A stretch of DNA of 9,770 nt from Gammaproteobacteria bacterium RBG_16_37_9. Its GTDB lineage: Bacteria; Pseudomonadota; Gammaproteobacteria; UBA9339. Shown in pieces: positions 5,984-9,770 of the stretch (position 1 is its first letter; every line of letters begins with the position of its first letter). The stretch covers positions 23,926-33,695 of the forward strand of contig MGXJ01000004.1 in the NCBI GenBank assembly GCA_001801345.1, in the 5' to 3' direction. The notes beneath the pieces were generated by a model that saw only the letters and a program-made list of their open reading frames with translations, did no database searches and was not told the DNA's origin. The position numbers and the translations under genes were made by a program.

Positions 5984-7360
5984 TTATTCGCCTAACTCAC
6001 GACTTTTTTTACCAAAACGCAAGTTAGTTTCAATATGTTCTAAACTAACATTTCGTGTTTCTGGAACTAAAAAATAGACAAAAAATAAGCTCAAAAAACA
6101 TAAAATGCTATATAATAAAAATACACCTCCTAATTGCATCAATCTCATTAGTGGCAAAAATGTAAAAATCACTAATAGATTAACTCCCCAAATAGTTCCC
6201 GTAGCTAAACTAGTTGCCAATCCTCTAATCCGCAGAGGAAACATTTCAGAAATTATTAACCAACCGATTGGACCAAAACTAATAGCGAAGCTTGCAAGAT
6301 AAATAATGACATTTATAAACAGAAACCACGTAAGCAGCACAGAATCTTTCTGCAAAAATTCAAATGTAATGCTAAGCATTAGCAAACTAAGCATCATTCC
6401 TGTTGATCCCAACAACAAAAGTGGCCTACGCCCCCAACTATCAATCAATGGCAATGCAATAATGGTAAATAGCAAAAGCACTGCCCCCATTCCTAAACTT
6501 GCTAACATTACACTAGAAGTTTGTTCAACCCCAACAAATGTGAAGAGCGTAGAACCATAATAAACAAAAATATTAATACCGACCAGTTGCTGAAACGCCG
6601 CTATTCCAAAACCAACTATAGCCGCTGGGAACAACCATGATTTAAAAAACATTCTCCAATCGCTACGCTGTTCACTAATACTTTCTTTAATTTCAAATAA
6701 TTCGAGCTCCACATTGCTATAAGGCTCACGTATCATATTTAAAATATCTCGGGCCAGATGCTCCTGATCATTAGTTACAAGCCAGCGAGGACTTTCTGGC
6801 ACAAATAACAAACCGATAAAAAGCATTATCGCCGGGACCATTCCCATGCCAAACATCAGCCTCCAATACTCGCCAAAAGAAAAAATATAATTTACCATAT
6901 ACGATATAAATATCCCCGTAATAATAAATAATTGGTTAAACCCTACCATTATTCCACGTTTACGAAATGGGGCTAATTCAGAGATATATAACGGAGCAAC
7001 GTAAGATGATATACCTATAGCAAACCCAACAATTGTTCTACTAATAATTAAAAGCTGGACCGTTGATACCAAAGAGCTACTCAAAGCTCCACAAAAAAAT
7101 AAAATCGCATTAAACATCATCAAATGGCGCCTACCGCAATAATCTACAACTCTCCCGCTAATAGTAGCACTAATACATGCCCCAAAAAGCGTTGAACTTA
7201 TTATTAAACTAGTTCCAAAAGCACTCAATTGAAATTCTTTATTAATAAATAGTATTGCCCCCGAAATAACCCCTGTATCGAAACCCAAAAGTAATCCGCT
7301 AAGGGCAGCAACAAATACTATCCAATAAATGAGATATTTATTATGTTTAATTAAAGACAT
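5984..7360 (-). CDS. MFS transporter, sugar porter family
   Basis: This is a 458-aa inner-membrane protein with the 12-helix layout of the sugar porter family (relatives XylE, GalP, AraE), normally proton-coupled sugar uptake. Family signatures in order: GFDTGVISGA (26-35, helix 1), GRVVDYCGRR (69-78, loop 2-3), APLYISELAP (122-131), GFNQ with Q143, PESPRWL (188-194) before the central loop, QQLVGIN (257-263, helix 7), DSWGRR (307-312, loop 8-9), GPIGWLIISEMFP (363-375, helix 10) and PETRNVSLEHIE (433-444) at the end of helix 12. The QQ and N of helix 7, Q143 and W367 correspond to sugar-contacting positions in XylE, so a hexose or pentose is plausible but the substrate is not determined. It is first in a unit with the inhibitor and upp. 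The ATG lacks a close Shine-Dalgarno (AAGG is about 15 bases away) and an in-frame TAA shortly upstream rules out an earlier start. Confidence 0.93.
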   Translation of the reverse strand: MSLIKHNKYLIYWIVFVAALSGLLLGFDTGVISGAILFINKEFQLSAFGTSLIISSTLFGACISATISGRVVDYCGRRHLMMFNAILFFCGALSSSLVSTVQLLIISRTIVGFAIGISSYVAPLYISELAPFRKRGIMVGFNQLFIITGIFISYMVNYIFSFGEYWRLMFGMGMVPAIMLFIGLLFVPESPRWLVTNDQEHLARDILNMIREPYSNVELELFEIKESISEQRSDWRMFFKSWLFPAAIVGFGIAAFQQLVGINIFVYYGSTLFTFVGVEQTSSVMLASLGMGAVLLLFTIIALPLIDSWGRRPLLLLGSTGMMLSLLMLSITFEFLQKDSVLLTWFLFINVIIYLASFAISFGPIGWLIISEMFPLRIRGLATSLATGTIWGVNLLVIFTFLPLMRLMQLGGVFLLYSILCFLSLFFVYFLVPETRNVSLEHIETNLRFGKKSRELGE

Positions 7361-7396
7361 AGTGCGCGTATATTACCTTAAGAAAAAATAAGAATC

Positions 7397-7402
7397 ATTA
7401 TA
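7397..7402 (-). promoter_or_regulatory. Putative -10 box for the transporter-inhibitor-upp unit
   Basis: A perfect TATAAT on the reverse strand lies 36 bp before ATG 7360, between palindromic copy D and the gene. At the expected distance I see no good -35 (only AT/GC-mixed AAGCTT-like sequence), so activator dependence or a different true promoter is possible. Confidence 0.45.
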
Positions 7403-7428
7403 ATTTATGGGGGCAATCTAAGCTTTCG

Positions 7429-7501
7429 TGTCATCCTCGGGCGTAGACCCGAGGATCTCGATACGCCAGGCTAGATCCTCGCGTCAAGCGCGAGGATAAC
7501 A
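7429..7501. repeat. Palindromic repeat of the TGTCATCCTCGG family, copy D
   Basis: This is a 73-bp complete element between tsaB and the transporter gene. The left arm stem is ATCCTCGGG (7433-7441) / CCCGAGGAT (7448-7456). The right arm stem is ATCCTCGCG (7475-7483) / CGCGAGGAT (7489-7497) around TCAAG. The right arm differs from the left by a G-to-C change that is matched on the other side of its stem, so pairing is kept. A terminal remnant, CCCGAGGATACA (7514-7525), follows just before the tsaB stop. No U-run follows the hairpins in the tsaB direction. Confidence 0.9.
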
Positions 7502-7534
7502 GCAGGAGAACCCCCCGAGGATACAACACTCCCT

Positions 7535-8212
7535 TTATTGGACCACTTTTTCACGTAAATAAGTGGGCAGCGCCTCTTTGGCACTAACCATATTTCCTTT
7601 GGCAAATTCAAATTCTGCCAATTGAAGCATATATTTTGCTTGCGCATACTTTCTGTCTATAATCTTTATATTGCAACGCTGCGAAAAAATATCCCTATAA
7701 ACTTCAAAACCACTACCAACACCAATAAAACCATCAGCACAAATTTTGGTAATATTTTCTGGTTTAATTAGACTATCTGGCTTAATTTCTTGCATAATTC
7801 CTTTATTATCAACACCATACTCGCCAAAGTAAACTTCTTGCATTCTTGCATCTTGAGCAACCAACACTTTTGGCGCTTTAAACTCTATAAAAACTTCTTG
7901 AGCCAAAATACGCAAAGTTGAAATCTTGATCACGGGAAGATTAGCTGCAAACGCAAAACCTTGGACAATACTCGTCGCCAAACGCACTCCCGTAAAACTT
8001 CCAGGACCACTACCAAATGCAATAGCATCAAGTTGATTTAACTCTAGTTGTGCCTCATTTAAGAGCTCATTAATCATAGACAAAATAAGTTTGGTATGCT
8101 GCTTAGGAGCAACTATAAATTGATCATTAATTTTGTGATCGACTAATAAAGCAGCGGAGCACGCATCGGTTGAGGTATCAATTGCAAGGATTTTAGGATA
8201 AATAAATGTCAT
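7535..8212 (-). CDS. tsaB: tRNA threonylcarbamoyladenosine biosynthesis protein TsaB
   Basis: TsaB (YeaZ) is the non-catalytic ASKHA-fold partner of TsaD in the TsaBDE complex, which makes the universal t6A37 modification on ANN-decoding tRNAs in the cytoplasm. The 225-aa protein has the N-terminal ILAIDTSTDACSAAL (8-22), the family hallmark GSGPGSFTGVRLA (67-79), VLVAQDARMQEVYFGEY (116-132) and the terminal PTYLRE (216-221), all in normal order and length. ATG 8212 begins inside a palindromic repeat: the codons ATG ACA are the repeat terminus. The residues before the conserved ILAIDTS (MTFIYPK) are a few longer than usual. No Shine-Dalgarno lies at a proper distance (AGG abuts the ATG), and no other start codon is in frame before an upstream TAA. 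It is divergent from the oxidoreductase at 8349 and is followed by copy D, so it is probably transcribed alone. Confidence 0.95.
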   Translation of the reverse strand: MTFIYPKILAIDTSTDACSAALLVDHKINDQFIVAPKQHTKLILSMINELLNEAQLELNQLDAIAFGSGPGSFTGVRLATSIVQGFAFAANLPVIKISTLRILAQEVFIEFKAPKVLVAQDARMQEVYFGEYGVDNKGIMQEIKPDSLIKPENITKICADGFIGVGSGFEVYRDIFSQRCNIKIIDRKYAQAKYMLQLAEFEFAKGNMVSAKEALPTYLREKVVQ

Positions 8213-8284
8213 CCTGAGAGTAACGAAGGACCTTACTAGCGTGGATCCTCCCCATGGAGATCCCTCGCTACGCTCGGGATGGCA
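8207..8284. repeat. Palindromic repeat, CCTGAG/CCCGAG variant, overlapping the tsaB start
   Basis: This 78-bp element is bounded by TGTCATCCTGAG on the left and CTCGGGATGGCA on the right. The right arm (reverse strand) folds as ATCCCGAGCG / CGAGGGAT; the left arm, TGTCATCCTGAGAGTAACGA then AGGACC, is a more degraded inverted relative. It shares termini and arm-spacer-arm layout with the other copies, but its inner sequence (GTAGCGA / TAACGAA loops) is a different subtype. It fills most of the divergent gap and includes the first two codons of tsaB. Confidence 0.8.
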
Positions 8285-8289
8285 ATCAT

Positions 8290-8317
8290 TTTATTACCAT
8301 TTCTTGTATGCTATCAT
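8290..8317 (+). promoter_or_regulatory. Putative promoter of the FAD oxidoreductase gene
   Basis: TATCAT (8312-8317) preceded by TG at 8309-8310 forms an extended -10 (TGnTATCAT). TTTATT at 8290-8295 is a weak -35 with a 16-bp spacer. Transcription would start near 8324, about 25 bases before ATG 8349. It lies between repeat 8207-8284 and the gene. Confidence 0.4.
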
Positions 8318-8348
8318 CCCAAACAATAAATTGTCACGGAGAAAATTA

Positions 8349-9770
8349 ATGTATGATATTGCCATTATAGGTGGCGGAATTATTGGCTGTGCGATCGCTA
8401 GAGAACTAGCAAAATATAAGCTTAAAATTTGCTTGCTAGAAAAAAACGAAGATGTTGGCGCCGAAACCACCAAAGCCAATAGTGGCATAGTTCATGGAGG
8501 ATATTCGGACAAACCCAGCTCTATAAAAGCACGGTTTTGCACCAAAGGCAATCGTATGTATAAACAACTAAACGATGAGCTTGATTTTGGTTTTACTCAA
8601 ACAGGATCTTTCGTCATCGGTTTTAACGAACAAGATGCGGCAAAAATACAGGAACTTTTTTCTTATGGCCAAGCAAATGGCGTGCCTGATTTGCAAATTG
8701 TTGATGGTGATTTTGTTAAGAATAAAGAACCAAATCTAAACCAAGCTATAACAATCGCCTTATACTGTCCTACTGCCGGCGTAACTTCGCCTTACGAATT
8801 TGCAATCGCTTTAGCGGAAAACGCAATTCAAAACGGAGTTAAATTAAAATTAAACAATAAAGTCCTTGAAATCCAAAAATTAGAAAACCACTTCTTATTA
8901 ACAACCAACCAAGAAAAAATCTTGGCAAAAATAGTTATCAATGCGGCTGGTTTGTATGCCGATGAAGTAGCTCGAATGGTTGGCATCAATGAATTTACAA
9001 TTAGTCCACGTAAGGGACAATATTTACTGTTTGATAAAGATGCTGGCCGGTTAGTTAACAGTGTGATTTTTCAAATCCCTACTGAGATAAGCAAAGGTAT
9101 TCTGGTAACCAAAACTCACCATGGCAACCTATTAATTGGACCAGATGCTACTCCAACATCTGCCAAAGAGTGCTTAAACACAGACAGTCAAAACATAGAT
9201 AATATTATTGCAGCCGCAAAAAAATCTTTACCCAACTTCGATTTGCGCAAAGTCATATCAAGTTTTGCTGGTAATCGCATGGTTCCCAGCACTGGTGATT
9301 TCATCATCGGCGAAAGCAAACTCAAAGGATTTATCAATGTTGCTGGCATTGATTCTCCAGGTCTAACAGCTGCTCCAGCAATTGCAGTTCATGTGGCAAA
9401 AATAGTTGCATCTGACGAACAAATAAAATTAATCAAGAATGAAAATTTCAATCCTAATCGTCAACCCCACAATACGATAGCTAACATGCAAGAATCTGAG
9501 CTCAATGAGCTCATTAAACAAGAACCTGATTATGGCTGTGTGGTATGTCGCTGTGAAACTGTTTCTCTAGGTGAGATTCGCGCATCACTTCAAACAAACA
9601 TTCCAATTAATTCGCTAGATGCAATCAAAAGACGCACTCGGGCCGGAATGGGGAAATGCCAAGGAGGATTTTGCACCACCAAAATCATGGAAGTAATTAA
9701 TGAAGAATTAAAAATCCCAAAAGAAAAAATAACCAAGAAAGGCGGAAAATCTTTCTTAGTGCTTAACAAA
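8349..9770 (+). CDS. GlpA-like FAD-dependent oxidoreductase with BFD-type [2Fe-2S] domain, 3' end open
   Basis: 474 codons are open to the window edge; relatives are roughly 480 aa, so it is nearly complete. The DAO-type FAD fold starts at once with GGGIIG (8-13) and E31 for the ADP ribose. It continues with TTKANSGIVHGGY (40-52), INAAGLYADEVA (197-208), R310 in FAGNRMVP and GIDSPGLTAAPAIA (333-346). The C-terminal BFD-like domain has cysteines C400, C402, C437 and C442 (CRCE and KCQGGFC), suited to a [2Fe-2S] cluster. Known relatives (COG0579, GlpA-type) oxidise glycerol 3-phosphate or similar 2-hydroxy compounds and often sit with a second flavoprotein and a small DUF1667 protein; those would lie to the right of the window. 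L-2-hydroxyglutarate oxidase is an alternative, but the iron-sulphur domain argues for the GlpA-like group. The start is supported by GGAG (8338-8341) seven bases upstream. The substrate is unproven. Confidence 0.88.
   Translation, partial: MYDIAIIGGGIIGCAIARELAKYKLKICLLEKNEDVGAETTKANSGIVHGGYSDKPSSIKARFCTKGNRMYKQLNDELDFGFTQTGSFVIGFNEQDAAKIQELFSYGQANGVPDLQIVDGDFVKNKEPNLNQAITIALYCPTAGVTSPYEFAIALAENAIQNGVKLKLNNKVLEIQKLENHFLLTTNQEKILAKIVINAAGLYADEVARMVGINEFTISPRKGQYLLFDKDAGRLVNSVIFQIPTEISKGILVTKTHHGNLLIGPDATPTSAKECLNTDSQNIDNIIAAAKKSLPNFDLRKVISSFAGNRMVPSTGDFIIGESKLKGFINVAGIDSPGLTAAPAIAVHVAKIVASDEQIKLIKNENFNPNRQPHNTIANMQESELNELIKQEPDYGCVVCRCETVSLGEIRASLQTNIPINSLDAIKRRTRAGMGKCQGGFCTTKIMEVINEELKIPKEKITKKGGKSFLVLNK

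Overview
The window looks like chromosomal DNA from an AT-rich gammaproteobacterium. The DnaK and DnaJ sequences read as gammaproteobacterial (for example the DIFGDIFG-type G/F region of DnaJ and the EFTEVKDEKK end of DnaK), and dnaK is preceded by a textbook sigma-32 heat-shock promoter. Three features suggest a host-associated lifestyle, possibly a Legionellales/Coxiellaceae-like intracellular lineage: short palindromic repeats in most intergenic gaps, an intimin-type outer-membrane barrel, and a secreted chagasin-type inhibitor of cysteine proteases. The lineage is an inference; no rRNA or other decisive marker is present.

Layout. Positions 1-928 (minus) are the 5' part of an inverse-autotransporter gene that runs off the left edge. 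1117-2274 (minus) is dnaJ, whose stop codon lies inside a bipartite palindromic repeat (1064-1120). 2275-2487 is the dnaK-dnaJ spacer, filled with hairpin repeats. 2488-4434 (minus) is dnaK with its heat-shock promoter at 4473-4501. 4529-4835 is a repeat block: seven direct copies of a 23-bp unit, one complete palindromic element and degenerate pieces. 4903-7360 (minus) is a compact three-gene unit, transcribed in the order sugar-porter MFS transporter, chagasin-like inhibitor, upp; the last two overlap by 11 bp. 7535-8212 (minus) is tsaB, with repeats at both ends, one of which includes its start codon. 8349-9770 (plus) is a GlpA-like FAD oxidoreductase with a C-terminal BFD-type iron-sulphur domain, open at the right edge.

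How the genes work together. DnaK and DnaJ form the Hsp70 machine and are probably induced together from the sigma-32 promoter, although the structured spacer may uncouple their levels. The transporter and Upp both serve uptake or salvage of host-derived metabolites, while the inhibitor between them would act outside the cytoplasm. TsaB belongs to the t6A tRNA-modification complex. The oxidoreductase probably feeds electrons from a small hydroxy compound such as glycerol 3-phosphate into a partner encoded beyond the window.

I found no clearly new multi-gene system. The strongest second-look items are the repeats: they supply the dnaJ stop codon and the tsaB start codon, they show compensatory changes in their stems, and a fragment of one has expanded into an ordered 23-bp array just upstream of the dnaK promoter. 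The chagasin-upp overlap and the iron-sulphur GlpA-like protein are also worth checking.
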